Source: Collinsella sp. An2 | GTDB taxonomy: Bacteria > Actinomycetota > Coriobacteriia > Coriobacteriales > Coriobacteriaceae | Assembly: GCF_002160065.1 (NCBI RefSeq) | Contig: NZ_NFJW01000001.1 | Location: 310,001-374,000 of the forward strand | Direction of reading: 5' to 3' | Length of the DNA stretch: 64,000 nt | Part shown: positions 26,393 through 35,165 of the stretch, one piece after another | How the letters are laid out: each line of letters opens with the position of its first letter | How positions within the stretch are numbered: position 1 is the stretch's first letter | Position numbers and translations under genes: made by a program | Notes under the pieces: model-generated | The model's input: the letters and a program-made list of their open reading frames with translations, nothing else | Told to the model about the DNA's origin: nothing | Database searches by the model: none

Positions 26393-27811
26393 ATGGCCGC
26401 CACAGCACAAGATGCCTCGAACACCCAGCGGGGCATCAAGATCGTTACCATCGGAGGCGGTTCGAGCTATACGCCCGAGCTGATGGAAGGGTTTATCAAG
26501 CGGTATGACGAGCTGCCCGTTCGCGAGATCTGGCTCGTGGACGTCGAAGAGGGAAAGGAAAAGGTCGACATCATTGCTGCGATGGCGCGTCGCCAGTGGA
26601 AGGCCGCGGGACACGACGTCGACATCCATGTGACGCTCGACCGCCGCGAGGCTTTGCCAGGCGCCGATTTCGTGACCACGCAGTTCCGTGTGGGCTTTCT
26701 CTACGCTCGCATCAAGGACGAGCGTATTCCACTTGCACACGGCATGCTCGGCCAGGAGACCAACGGTGCCGGCGGCATGTTCAAAGCGTTCCGCACCATT
26801 CCGGTTATTGGTCAGATTATCGCCGACATGCGCGAGCTCTGCCCGGATGCTTGGCTTATCAACTTCACCAATCCTTCCGGTATGGTCACCGAGGCTGCCA
26901 TCAAGCATTTTGGGTGGAAGAAAACCGTTGGCCTGTGCAACATCCCCGTCATCTCAATGATGAAGGAGCCGGCGCTCATCGGCCGCGATCCACGGGACCT
27001 TACGTTCCGTTTCGCAGGCATCAACCATTTCCACTGGCACAAGGTTTATGACAATCACGGCAACGATCTGACCGACGAGATGATCGAGCACGTCAACGAC
27101 CCAGACGGCCCGTTCCCCGCGAACATCTTTGCCGCGGAGTTCCCCTCCGACCTGCTGCACTCTATGCATCTCATGCCCTGCGGCTATCACCGTTACTACT
27201 ACATGGCAGACGAGATGCTTGGCCATTGTGTGGATGACTACAAGATTAACGACACCCGCGCTGAGCATGTGAAAGAGGTCGAGGACGAACTCTTCGAGTT
27301 ATACCGCGATCCGAATCTCGACCACAAGCCCGCCCAGCTTGCCGAGCGCGGCGGCGCATATTACTCCGATGCTGCGTGCGAATGCATTTGCGCCATCTAC
27401 AACGACAAACACGAGCACATGGTGGTTTCGACTCAGAATAACGGTGCCCTGCCCGATCTCGACCCCACTTCGATTGTCGAAGTTTCTTGTTTGGTGGGCG
27501 CGCACGGACCTGAACCCATTGCATGGGGTCCGCTCCCGTCGGCGGAAAAGGGTTGGCTGCGCGTGATGAAAGCCATGGAGGAGCTCACGATCAAAGCCGC
27601 CCTTACCGGTGACTACGGGACGGCGCTTGAAGCGTTCACCATCAATCCGCTCGTGGCTAAGAATCCCGAGGCGCGCGTTGTACTCAACCACCTGCTGTTG
27701 GCGCACGAGAAGTACCTGCCGCAGTTTGCCGACGCCATTGCAAAGCTCAAAGCGGCGGGCGAGCACGTGACCGATCCGGTAGTGCTCAAGCTCATGGAAG
27801 AGGGGAAGTAG
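26393..27811 (+). CDS. Glycoside hydrolase family 4, NAD-dependent 6-phospho-beta-glucosidase
   Basis: A 472-residue enzyme using NAD+ and a divalent metal to cleave phospho-glucosides by a redox mechanism. The NAD loop GGGSSYTPEL is at residues 21-30. Metal ligands Cys182 (GLCNIP) and His212 (GINHFHWH) are present, along with GADFVTTQFRVGFLYARI and LGQETNGAGGMFKAFRT. ATG 26393 follows AAAGGAGCAGGA; an in-frame ATG at 26378 is less well placed. It begins a six-gene run ending with DUF956, about 148 bp before EIIAB. With GH1 enzymes in the other two loci, this is the third phospho-glucosidase of the window. Confidence 0.93.
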   Translation: MAATAQDASNTQRGIKIVTIGGGSSYTPELMEGFIKRYDELPVREIWLVDVEEGKEKVDIIAAMARRQWKAAGHDVDIHVTLDRREALPGADFVTTQFRVGFLYARIKDERIPLAHGMLGQETNGAGGMFKAFRTIPVIGQIIADMRELCPDAWLINFTNPSGMVTEAAIKHFGWKKTVGLCNIPVISMMKEPALIGRDPRDLTFRFAGINHFHWHKVYDNHGNDLTDEMIEHVNDPDGPFPANIFAAEFPSDLLHSMHLMPCGYHRYYYMADEMLGHCVDDYKINDTRAEHVKEVEDELFELYRDPNLDHKPAQLAERGGAYYSDAACECICAIYNDKHEHMVVSTQNNGALPDLDPTSIVEVSCLVGAHGPEPIAWGPLPSAEKGWLRVMKAMEELTIKAALTGDYGTALEAFTINPLVAKNPEARVVLNHLLLAHEKYLPQFADAIAKLKAAGEHVTDPVVLKLMEEGK

Positions 27812-27958
27812 CCGCTCTGCGGGTCTGCTGTACCCATTCGAACACGACGGAAGGGTAGGAGGTTCCGCGCTCCTAGCTCTGTACAGCGTATTCATGCCGC
27901 ATACGTCAGATAGAGAGCTGTCATTGAGCGACGGAATTTCGGAAGAGGAGGAGATGGC

Positions 27959-28924
27959 ATGGTAGGAATCGTTTTTGCGAGCCATGGTGGTCTTGCGGAG
28001 GGGGTGAAAGACTCCGTCTCGATGGTGTTCGGTGACCAGCCGGATGTGACGGCAGTCTCGCTTCTGCCAAGTATGGCACCTGAGAATTTTCGGGCGGCGC
28101 TTGATAGTGCTGTTGCAGGCCTGTCCGAACCCGAAAATGTGCTTGTGCTTATTGACTTGTGGGGTGGCACGCCCTTCAACCAAACGTCCGCAGCGCTTGC
28201 CGACCATTCGGGGTGGGCGCTTGTAACGGGTTTGAATCTGCCGATGGCAATTGAGGCATGCGCCTCACGTGGCGCGGCGAAGAGTGCCCGCGATCTGGCC
28301 GGACAGTTGATGGTAGAGGGCAGGCGCGGCGTTCGTGTTTTGCCTGAGGACCTCGCGCCTCAGCCCAAGCGTGTTTCCGCAGCTTCGACGGCTGCGCATG
28401 CTGCGCCGGCGCCGGCGGGGGAGGGCGGTCTACAGATCAAGTGGACGCGCATCGACTCGCGTCTGCTCCATGGCCAGGTGGCTATGGCGTGGTCGAAGGA
28501 GATTCGCCCCGACCGCATCATCGTGGTGTCCGATAACGTTGCCCACGACGAGCTGCGCAAGAACCTTATTACGCAGGCTGCCCCTCCGGGAATCAAAGCA
28601 AATGTGTGCCCGGTTTCTAAGCTCATCCAAATCGCACACGATTCCCGATTTGCGCGCACGACGGCGCTGCTGCTCTTCGAAACGCCGCAGGATGTTGTTC
28701 GCGTCATTGAGGGCGGCGTGCCGCTCGAGCATATCAACGTGGGCTCTATGGCGCATTCTGCCGGAAAGATTGCCATCAACGACACGGTATCTATTGATGC
28801 GCAGGACGCCGAGGCGTTTAAGCAGCTGCACGACCGAGGATGCAGGCTTGGCTGGCAGAAAGTCCCTGCCGACCATGAAGAGCCTGTTTGGCCGCTGGTA
28901 GAGAAGAGTGGCCTGCTGTCTTAG
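27959..28924 (+). CDS. PTS mannose-family EIIAB fusion protein
   Basis: A 321-residue phosphocarrier. The EIIA domain (residues 1-125) has the active His9 in FASHGGLAEG; a Pro/Ala-rich linker (about 132-155) connects to EIIB (157-321), with phospho-His171 in SRLLHGQVAMAW. It moves phosphate from HPr to the incoming sugar via EIIC-EIID. ATG 27959 has GAGGAGGAGAT upstream. The paired GH4 enzyme suggests a beta-glucoside substrate rather than mannose, which is inference. Confidence 0.94.
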   Translation: MVGIVFASHGGLAEGVKDSVSMVFGDQPDVTAVSLLPSMAPENFRAALDSAVAGLSEPENVLVLIDLWGGTPFNQTSAALADHSGWALVTGLNLPMAIEACASRGAAKSARDLAGQLMVEGRRGVRVLPEDLAPQPKRVSAASTAAHAAPAPAGEGGLQIKWTRIDSRLLHGQVAMAWSKEIRPDRIIVVSDNVAHDELRKNLITQAAPPGIKANVCPVSKLIQIAHDSRFARTTALLLFETPQDVVRVIEGGVPLEHINVGSMAHSAGKIAINDTVSIDAQDAEAFKQLHDRGCRLGWQKVPADHEEPVWPLVEKSGLLS

Positions 28925-28957
28925 AAGCAGATGTTGCATATAAGAAGGGAGTAATCC

Positions 28958-29746
28958 ATGGAAATCATTCTGGTCCTGTTGGTGGCGCTGCTCGCCGGCT
29001 TTGAGGGTATTCTCGACGCCTTTGAGTTCCACCAGCCCATTGTGGCCTGTACGCTTATTGGCGTGGTGACAGGTCATCCGGCCGAGGGCATCGCGTTGGG
29101 CGGCTCGCTGCAGCTCGTGGCACTCGGTTGGATGAATATCGGTCCCGCCGTTGCACCCGATGCCGCGCTGTGCTCGGTTGCCTCAGCCATCCTCGTCTGC
29201 ATGAAGGGCGTCGACATGGGCGTGGGCATCTCGGCCGCTATGGCGCTTGCCGTCGCTGGCCTGGGCCTCACCATCATTGTGCGCACCATCACCGTTGGTC
29301 TTATCCATGCTGCCGACTCTGCAGCGGACAAAGGTAGCATCCGAGGCGTCGAGGCGGCGCATCTTACGGCGCTGCTGCTTCAGGGCCTGCGCGTCGTCAT
29401 TCCTGCGGCGCTCATCATCGCTGTTCCTGTCGACGTCGTGCAGGGAGCTCTCGACGCTATTCCCAGCTGGGTGACGACGGGTCTTTCGACCGCAGGTGGC
29501 TTCATCGTCGCTGTGGGCTATGCCATGGTCATCAACATGATGGCAACTCCCAAGCTTTGGCCGTTCTTCTTCCTGGGCTTTGCTTTTGCGGCGCTTTCCC
29601 AGCTTAATCTCATCGTGCTCGGCATTATCGGTCTGTGCATCGCCTTCATCTATATCCAGCTCGCACCCGAGTTCAATCAGCAGAGTGTGCAGGCGACGGG
29701 AGCCGCGGGCGACGACCTCGACGCGATTATCAACGATTACGAATAG
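28958..29746 (+). CDS. PTS mannose-family EIIC membrane subunit
   Basis: A 262-residue membrane protein of the mannose-type EIIC family: FEFHQPIVACTLIGVVTGHP near the N-terminus, GIALGGSLQLVALGWMNIGPA and AVAPDAALCSVASAIL, followed by further segments to TPKLWPFFFLGFAFAALSQ. It forms the sugar channel together with EIID. GAAGGGAG lies before ATG 28958. Spacing is 33 bp to EIIAB and 15 bp to EIID, a tight operon. Confidence 0.94.
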   Translation: MEIILVLLVALLAGFEGILDAFEFHQPIVACTLIGVVTGHPAEGIALGGSLQLVALGWMNIGPAVAPDAALCSVASAILVCMKGVDMGVGISAAMALAVAGLGLTIIVRTITVGLIHAADSAADKGSIRGVEAAHLTALLLQGLRVVIPAALIIAVPVDVVQGALDAIPSWVTTGLSTAGGFIVAVGYAMVINMMATPKLWPFFFLGFAFAALSQLNLIVLGIIGLCIAFIYIQLAPEFNQQSVQATGAAGDDLDAIINDYE

Positions 29747-29761
29747 GAAGGGGAGGATACG

Positions 29762-30787
29762 ATGTCAACTACTCAGACTGCGCCTGTCACGGGACAGGCA
29801 GGGCAGCTTCATCTCACCAAGCGCGACCGAATCGCCGTGTGGCTTAGAAGCACCTTTATGCAGGCCTCGAACAATTACGAGCGCCTCATCACCATGGGAT
29901 TCACGTTTAGTATGATTCCTGTCGTCAAGCGTCTTTATCCCAATCAGGCCGATCGCTCGGCGTTCCTTAAGCGTCACCTCGAGTTCTTCAACACGCATCC
30001 GTACCTCGCCTCGCCTATCTTGGGCGTTACGATGGCACTTGAGGAAGAGCGTGCCAATGGCGCCGATATCGACGACGCTTCGATCCAGGGCGTGAAGATT
30101 GGCATGATGGGTCCTCTGGCCGGTGTGGGCGACCCGGTATTCTGGGGTACGCTTCGCCCGATCATTGGCGCGTTTGCTGCATCTCTTGCGCTTTCCGGCA
30201 GCATTATGGGTGCCGTGGTGTTCTTTGTTGTGTGGAACGTCGTGCGTATGGCATTTACCTGGTACACACAGGAACTCGGCTACAAGCAGGGGCGCAACAT
30301 CGTCTCCGATCTGTCGGGCGGCATCATGCAGAAGATCACGATGGGTGCGTCGGTTCTTGGCATGTTTATTATGGGCGTGCTCATTCCCCGCTGGACGTCG
30401 ATTGATCTTTCGAAGATCGTTTTCTCGTCAACCGACATGGGAGCGGTGGCCGAGAAATTCCCCGGCCTTACGACACTGCTTGACCTTATCAACGGCGGCG
30501 GACAGTTGACGGCCGAGGCGCTCACCAATGGGTTCAGCGGTATCCAGGATATGCTGTCCAATGGTTACACCGCGTTGACGAATGCCGCCGCGTATCCCGA
30601 CGCACCCGTGCGCCTCATGCAGACCACGACGCTTCAGAGCGTGTGTGACTCCCTGCTGCCCGGTCTTATGCCGCTGGCGCTCACCATGCTGTGTCTGTTC
30701 TTGCTGCGTAAGAAGGTTAATCCCATTGCAATCATCTGCGGTCTTTTTGTCGTCGGCGTCATCGGCGCTTTCGTAGGCATCTTCTAG
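29762..30787 (+). CDS. PTS mannose-family EIID membrane subunit
   Basis: A 341-residue EIID protein, somewhat longer than the usual 270-300 residues because of an extended region around residues 215-290 (TDMGAVAEKFPGLTTLL onwards). Family landmarks are RSTFMQASNNYERLITMGF, HLEFFNTHPYLASPILGVT, VKIGMMGPLAGVGDPVFWGT and the C-terminal membrane segments. Together with EIIC it forms the translocator, and in related systems it is the docking site for some bacteriocins and phages. A perfect 15-bp hairpin follows the stop. Confidence 0.94.
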   Translation: MSTTQTAPVTGQAGQLHLTKRDRIAVWLRSTFMQASNNYERLITMGFTFSMIPVVKRLYPNQADRSAFLKRHLEFFNTHPYLASPILGVTMALEEERANGADIDDASIQGVKIGMMGPLAGVGDPVFWGTLRPIIGAFAASLALSGSIMGAVVFFVVWNVVRMAFTWYTQELGYKQGRNIVSDLSGGIMQKITMGASVLGMFIMGVLIPRWTSIDLSKIVFSSTDMGAVAEKFPGLTTLLDLINGGGQLTAEALTNGFSGIQDMLSNGYTALTNAAAYPDAPVRLMQTTTLQSVCDSLLPGLMPLALTMLCLFLLRKKVNPIAIICGLFVVGVIGAFVGIF

Positions 30788-30797
30788 CGATGGTTTA

Positions 30798-30835
30798 GCG
30801 CGTGCCGGGCGGTTTGTAGGCCGCCCGGCACGCGC
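30798..30835 (+). other. Intercistronic GC hairpin after EIID
   Basis: A perfect 15-bp stem (GCGCGTGCCGGGCGG / CCGCCCGGCACGCGC) with an 8-nt loop, starting 10 bp after EIID. No T-tract follows. The same arrangement is found after EIIBC in both other PTS loci. Confidence 0.75.
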
Positions 30836-30859
30836 ACAGTAAGACGAACAGGAGCAAAC

Positions 30860-31330
30860 ATGCGGATGTCAGAGAAGCTCAGCGTATCGGGGGATGCACA
30901 TTGTCCTAAGCACCGCGCGGTCGATAAGGGTCATGGGTCCGTACGTGGAAGCATGCGTGCCATGCGAGATCCCGGAATGCTCAATGCCTGCGTTGAGTTA
31001 TATGTCCGAGCCCACGCGTTCCTCTCTCCGTTCTTTCCACAGCGCGGTCTCCTGATGCTCGGCGGGTCTGGTGTCGAATTCCGTCAGCGAGGAGGCAGGG
31101 GATACATCCAGGTACCCTGGGGCTCGATTTCGGTGGTGCGGGCGGACGCGTACGGGAACTTTGTTCGCAGCGTCGAGATTTGCCTGGATGATGGCCGCAC
31201 ATTTTCGTTTGTGGTTGATGACGGGGCGGAAGTTGTTCGCACGATGAGTCGTTATCTGAGACGCGAACAGCTCGTACCTGCAAAAAAGCCCCTGAGCTCA
31301 CTTTTCGAGAGGGGCTTTCGCAAGTCGTAG
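30860..31330 (+). CDS. DUF956 family protein of mannose-type PTS operon
   Basis: A 156-residue protein whose middle part matches DUF956 (ManO-type): RGLLMLGGSGVEFRQRGGRG, YIQVPWGSISVV, and DDGRTFSFVVDDGAEVVRTM. Genes of this family commonly close mannose-PTS operons and are thought to modulate them; the molecular role is unknown. The first 50 residues are an extra N-terminal extension of low complexity. ATG 30860 follows AGGAGCAAAC. A terminator hairpin is embedded in the last codons. Confidence 0.88.
   Translation: MRMSEKLSVSGDAHCPKHRAVDKGHGSVRGSMRAMRDPGMLNACVELYVRAHAFLSPFFPQRGLLMLGGSGVEFRQRGGRGYIQVPWGSISVVRADAYGNFVRSVEICLDDGRTFSFVVDDGAEVVRTMSRYLRREQLVPAKKPLSSLFERGFRKS
31285..31318. terminator. 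Bidirectional terminator inside the 3' end of the DUF956 gene
   Basis: A stem AAAGCCCCT / AGGGGCTTT lies within the last codons of DUF956. Six A residues precede it, giving a U-tract for minus-strand transcripts (the LysR gene at 31573-32442), and a TTTTT run follows 12 nt after it on plus. It seems to serve both convergent units. Confidence 0.7.
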
Positions 31331-31376
31331 TTTTTCTGCCAATGGCGAATGGCACGGCCCCAATGGTGCATGTTGT

Positions 31377-31519
31377 GCCATTGGGGACGGGTACAAATGA
31401 CAGATTTCAATCACGTCGGACCCCTCCCAAATCGGAGGGCTTACTGGTTCAAGCCACCGGTACAGCCCTACTGCTATCGAATGTGGCCATTGCTGCCATT
31501 TGTACTCGTCCCCAATTGA
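31377..31519. repeat. Complete REPIN-like element
   Basis: Direct unit 31377-31401 and inverted unit 31495-31519 (with GTACTCGTCCCCAATTGAC, two bases changed). The inner part shares CTACTGCTATCGAATGTGGC with others. Decayed unit fragments (GCCAATGG, CCAATGG) lie just upstream. Confidence 0.9.
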
Positions 31520-31572
31520 CCGTATGACTGTGAACAACAAGACAGCGTGCCGAGCTGCGCTCATGTGTGGTC

Positions 31573-32442
31573 TTACACGCTGCGTTGCGATGGCATCATC
31601 GCGTGCCCCTGCGCCCAATCGAAGAGCTGGCGGACCTCGCCCGTTGCGTCAGCGCGTGCAACGAGCCAGAACGTGAGGTGCGCCCACGGCTCGTCGATGG
31701 GGGCGATGGCTCGTCCGGGCATTCTAGCCTCAAGATAGGGAGCATCGGTGGTGAACAGGCAGTGTGGCGTCGTGCGTGCGAGCTGCGCGAAGACCGCGCG
31801 GTCCCGCTGATCGATCAAGGTGGCATGAGGCAGCGCGGCATCTACGGCATCGCGCCAGACGCCAATGTCGGTGAGGATGAGAAATGTCTGCCCGTCGAGG
31901 TCGGCCGCGGTGACGCCGCGCCGCGCGGCGAGCGGATGGTTGGGCGGCAGTGCCACGGAGAGGTTCTCGCGCATGAGCTCGCAGGAGAGCACCCCTGGCG
32001 TCGCGGGATCGCTGGCAACGATACCGAGGTCGAGCGTGCCGTCCGCAAGGCCGCGTCGAATCTCCTCATCCCGCATGATTTCCGAGGTGAGCGTCTCCTC
32101 GGGCAGGCGCTCCACCATGAAGCTCGTGAGCCGCCAGAGAGGAGCCGGGGCAACCGCGCCCACGTGGAGCGTGCGGGCTCGCGCGCCCGCGGCGGCGATC
32201 ACTTCGCGCATGAGGTGCTCGTCGCGCAGGATCTGGCGCGCCCAATCAACGGCAACACGCCCCACATCATTCAAGACCATGCGACGGCCATCGCGATCAA
32301 AGAGCTCGAGGCCAAGCTCGGCTTCCAGGCGCTGGACCGACCGGCTCAGGGCCGGCTGGGATATATGAAGCTGCGCGGCTGCCCCGGACAGAGTACCGGC
32401 GCGCTCGATGGCGTCCAGCTGCCGCATCTGTTCAAGTTCCAT
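31573..32442 (-). CDS. LysR-family regulator, divergent from two aldo/keto reductase genes
   Basis: A 289-residue LysR regulator: MELEQMRQLDAIERAGTLSG, AAQLHISQPALSRSVQRLEA (helix-turn-helix about residues 18-45), then an effector domain beginning LHVGAVAPAPLWRL. ATG 32442 lies about 12 nt from AGGAGG; the frame extends to 32559 without support. It is divergent from the two AKR genes at 32625 and 33494 and probably controls them; repeated ATGCAT-type motifs in the 182-bp gap may be its sites. Confidence 0.92.
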   Translation of the reverse strand: MELEQMRQLDAIERAGTLSGAAAQLHISQPALSRSVQRLEAELGLELFDRDGRRMVLNDVGRVAVDWARQILRDEHLMREVIAAAGARARTLHVGAVAPAPLWRLTSFMVERLPEETLTSEIMRDEEIRRGLADGTLDLGIVASDPATPGVLSCELMRENLSVALPPNHPLAARRGVTAADLDGQTFLILTDIGVWRDAVDAALPHATLIDQRDRAVFAQLARTTPHCLFTTDAPYLEARMPGRAIAPIDEPWAHLTFWLVARADATGEVRQLFDWAQGHAMMPSQRSV

Positions 32443-32624
32443 GGGTTTCGTTTCCTCCTGCGGGTGCCCGGGTGCCGCGCACGGTGCCGCATGCGTTCCG
32501 CCGACCCCGCTCGCCTGTAGCATATGCATGCAACGCATAAAGACTGTATCAAATTGCATTTTACATCAGCTGAATATCGACAGAAACTATGCATGAGATG
32601 CAAATAATCAAAGGAGGATACACG

Positions 32625-33482
32625 ATGCAGTACATCACCATGAACGACGGGCACACCATTCCGCAACTGGGATTCGGCGTGTACATGATGACCGGCGATG
32701 AGATTCGCCACATGGTCCCGGAGGCCATCGAGGCGGGCTATCGCCATTTCGATACGGCAAACGCCTACTTCAACGAGGTCGCGCTCGGCGAAGCCCTCAA
32801 GGCGACGGGCACCCCGCGCGAGGAGCTCTTCATCACGTCCAAGCTCTTTCCGCAGAGCTACACCACCGCGCAGTGCGGTTCCGACATCGACGCCACGCTG
32901 AAGCGCTTGGGTATCGACTATCTCGACCTGTTGCTGCTCCACCAGCCGTACGGCGCCTACGCCGAGGCATGGCCTGCGCTCGAGGAGGCCGTTAAGGCGG
33001 GAAAGGTTCGCTCCATCGGCCTCTCCAACTTCCCCGTCCACAAGATTAAGGAGGTCATGAAGGTCGCAACCATCAAGCCGGCCGTTCTGCAGGTGGAGAT
33101 CAACCCCTACTGGAATCAGCACGAGCTCAAGCACCAGCTGGCCGAGATGGGGCTCGGCGATGTGACGCTCGAGGGCTGGTACCCCTTTGGTCACGGTGAC
33201 AAGGGCATCATGGAGGAACCGGTGCTCGTGGACATCGCGCAGGCTCACGGCAAGTCCGTGGCGCAGGTCATCCTCCGCTGGGCGCTGCAAGAGGGCGACG
33301 TGGTCTTCCCCAAGACGCTGAGTGCCGAGCATCTGCGCCAGAACATGGACGTTTTTGACTTCGAGCTCACGGCGGACGAGATGGCGCGCGTGAACGCCCT
33401 CCCGCAGCACCCCTACTACGTGGTGCCCGAGGAGGCGCCGGCATTCGTGCTCGCGCAGAACGATTATTCGAAGCAGATCTAG
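32625..33482 (+). CDS. Aldo/keto reductase (AKR5-like), first of a pair
   Basis: A 285-residue TIM-barrel reductase: [17 protein letters not shown], catalytic Asp/Tyr-region FDTANAYFNEVALG, Lys in FITSKLFPQ, His in LLLHQPYG, and GLSNFPVHKIKEV. In the position usually Tyr of the D-x4-Y catalytic motif this protein reads DTANAYF, consistent with the family. ATG 32625 follows AAAGGAGG. It ends 11 bp before the second AKR gene. Physiological substrate unknown. Confidence 0.93.
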   Translation: MQYITMNDGHTIPQLGFGVYMMTGDEIRHMVPEAIEAGYRHFDTANAYFNEVALGEALKATGTPREELFITSKLFPQSYTTAQCGSDIDATLKRLGIDYLDLLLLHQPYGAYAEAWPALEEAVKAGKVRSIGLSNFPVHKIKEVMKVATIKPAVLQVEINPYWNQHELKHQLAEMGLGDVTLEGWYPFGHGDKGIMEEPVLVDIAQAHGKSVAQVILRWALQEGDVVFPKTLSAEHLRQNMDVFDFELTADEMARVNALPQHPYYVVPEEAPAFVLAQNDYSKQI

Positions 33483-33493
33483 GAGTGATTGCC

Positions 33494-34372
33494 ATGATGT
33501 TCAAGACCCTCAACAACGGCGTCGAGATGCCGATGCTCGGCTACGGCGTCTACCAGACCCCGCCCGAGGACACGGAGCGCTGCGTGGCCGAGGCGCTCGA
33601 GGTGGGCTATCGCCTCATCGATACTGCCCAGGCCTATGGCAACGAGGCGGGCGTGGGCGCCGCGGTGGCCAAGAGCGGCATTCCGCGCGACGAGGTGTTC
33701 ATCACCAGCAAGGTTTGGGTCTCAAACATGAACTACGAGCGCGCCAAGGCCTCCATCGACGAGAGCCTACGCGCACTCGGCACCGACTATCTTGACCTCA
33801 TGCTTCTGCATCAGATCATGGGCGACTACCCCGGCGCATGGCGGGCGTTGGAGGAGGCCTACCATGCGGGCAAGATCCGTGCTATCGGCGTCTCCAACTG
33901 CTATCCGGAGCGTTTGGTAGACCTCTGCACGCTTGCCGAGGTACAGCCGGCGGTGAACCAGATCGAGACGCATCCGCTCCGCCCGGAGCACGAGGCACAT
34001 GCCAATATGGACGACCTCGGCGTAGCCCACGAGGCCTGGGCACCGTTTGCCGAGGGGAGAAACGGCATCTTCCAGAACCCGGTGCTCGCCGCTGTGGGCG
34101 AGCGCTATGGCAAGACGCCCGCGCAGGTGGTGCTGCGCGCGCTCTTGCAGCAGGGCGTAATCGTCATTCCCAAGTCCACCCATCGCGACCGCATGGAGCA
34201 GAACTTCGACGTTTTCGATTTTGAGCTCACGGATGAGGATATGGCACAGGTGGCGACGCTCGAGGACCCGTCGTTCCCGCGCATCTTCGATCACTTCGAC
34301 GTATCCACCATCAAGTGGCTGCTCGGCGACCTCGTGCGTCAGCAACAGCTCGGCGGTGCAACGCTCTACTAA
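33494..34372 (+). CDS. Aldo/keto reductase (AKR5-like), second of a pair
   Basis: A 292-residue paralogue of the preceding gene: EMPMLGYGVYQTPPEDTERC, IDTAQAYGNEAGVG with Asp/Tyr, FITSKVWVSN with Lys, LMLLHQIMGDYPGAW with His, and the cofactor site [19 protein letters not shown]. It is closer to the AKR at 51420-52271 than to its partner. The ATG at 33494 is 9 nt after AGGAG; a GTG at 33485 is also open. Transcribed with the first AKR under the divergent LysR gene. Confidence 0.93.
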   Translation: MMFKTLNNGVEMPMLGYGVYQTPPEDTERCVAEALEVGYRLIDTAQAYGNEAGVGAAVAKSGIPRDEVFITSKVWVSNMNYERAKASIDESLRALGTDYLDLMLLHQIMGDYPGAWRALEEAYHAGKIRAIGVSNCYPERLVDLCTLAEVQPAVNQIETHPLRPEHEAHANMDDLGVAHEAWAPFAEGRNGIFQNPVLAAVGERYGKTPAQVVLRALLQQGVIVIPKSTHRDRMEQNFDVFDFELTDEDMAQVATLEDPSFPRIFDHFDVSTIKWLLGDLVRQQQLGGATLY

Positions 34373-34469
34373 TACCTGCAGGAGCCGGCTGGCGCATTAC
34401 GCTGACCGGCTCCCTGGGTGCGCGCGTTGCCGCTATCGCCTGCGGGCCTCGTTCGGCAAGACTGCATTC

Positions 34470-34538
34470 GTCATTGGGGACGGGTACAAATGGCTGATTT
34501 AGATGAACAATCTGTCATTTGTACCCGTCCCCAATGGA
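34470..34538. repeat. Compact REPIN-like hairpin
   Basis: Direct unit 34470-34494 and inverted unit 34514-34538 separated by only 19 bp. The two units can pair over about 25 nt. It lies 97 bp after the AKR stop and could act as a bidirectional transcript end. Confidence 0.9.
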
Positions 34539-34573
34539 CTCAATGGACTGAACGAGAGCGTTATCATAGAGAC

Positions 34574-34603
34574 AAGTACGTACAATTAAGTACGATACTA
34601 TCC
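34574..34603. promoter_or_regulatory. Direct repeat and -10-like motif upstream of HxlR gene
   Basis: AAGTACG occurs at 34574 and 34588, 14 bp apart, followed by GATACTATCC (34594-34603). The 10-mer reappears inverted as GGATAGTATC upstream of the nitrilase gene (22720-22729) beside the other HxlR gene. It is either a shared operator or a -10 element. Confidence 0.4.
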
Positions 34604-34635
34604 AAAAGGCAAGTGCTTACATGGGGGAGTGCGCT

Positions 34636-34989
34636 ATGGAGCCCTGCTGCATCGACGATGCTAACCTTGAGGACACCGGCTTCATGTACACCATGTCGCT
34701 CATCCAGGGGAAGTACAAGATGTTCATCCTGTACGCGCTGGCGGGGTATGGAGTGGTGCGGTTTAACGAGCTCAAACGCTACATCAAGACCATTTCATAC
34801 AAAACGCTGAGCGCCACGCTCAAGGAGCTGGAGGCGGACGGCCTGGTGCATCGCGAGGAGTACCCGCAGATTCCGCCCAAGGTGGAGTACAGCTTGACCG
34901 AGCGCGGGCAGTCGCTTATGCCGATTTTGGACAGCATGTGCGATTGGGGTGAACAGCACCGCGACGACCTCAAGCTCTCGACGACCTAA
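34636..34989 (+). CDS. HxlR-family transcriptional regulator
   Basis: A 117-residue HxlR protein: IQGKYKMFILYALAGYGVVR, FNELKRYIKTISYKTLSATL, KELEADGLVHREEYPQIPPK, VEYSLTERGQSLMPILDSMC. Cysteines at positions 4-5 and near the C-terminus could sense electrophiles. ATG 34636 is chosen because GGGGGAG lies 7 nt upstream; an ATG at 34621 has none. It is followed by a flavin-reductase gene on the same strand with its own upstream AAGTAC motif (35057), so it may regulate both. Confidence 0.92.
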   Translation: MEPCCIDDANLEDTGFMYTMSLIQGKYKMFILYALAGYGVVRFNELKRYIKTISYKTLSATLKELEADGLVHREEYPQIPPKVEYSLTERGQSLMPILDSMCDWGEQHRDDLKLSTT

Positions 34990-35165
34990 AGCTCTCGACG
35001 ACCTAAAGCCCGCAACGACCTCAAGCCGCGAGCGGACAAGAACACTAACGTCAAGGTAAGTACCTCACCTAAAAGACCGTACTAGCGTCACGCGCGCATG
35101 CATACGATACTCAAGGCGTGGTAGACCAGCCCGGGCGAAAACCCGGGTTAGAGAGAGGAGCTTCC

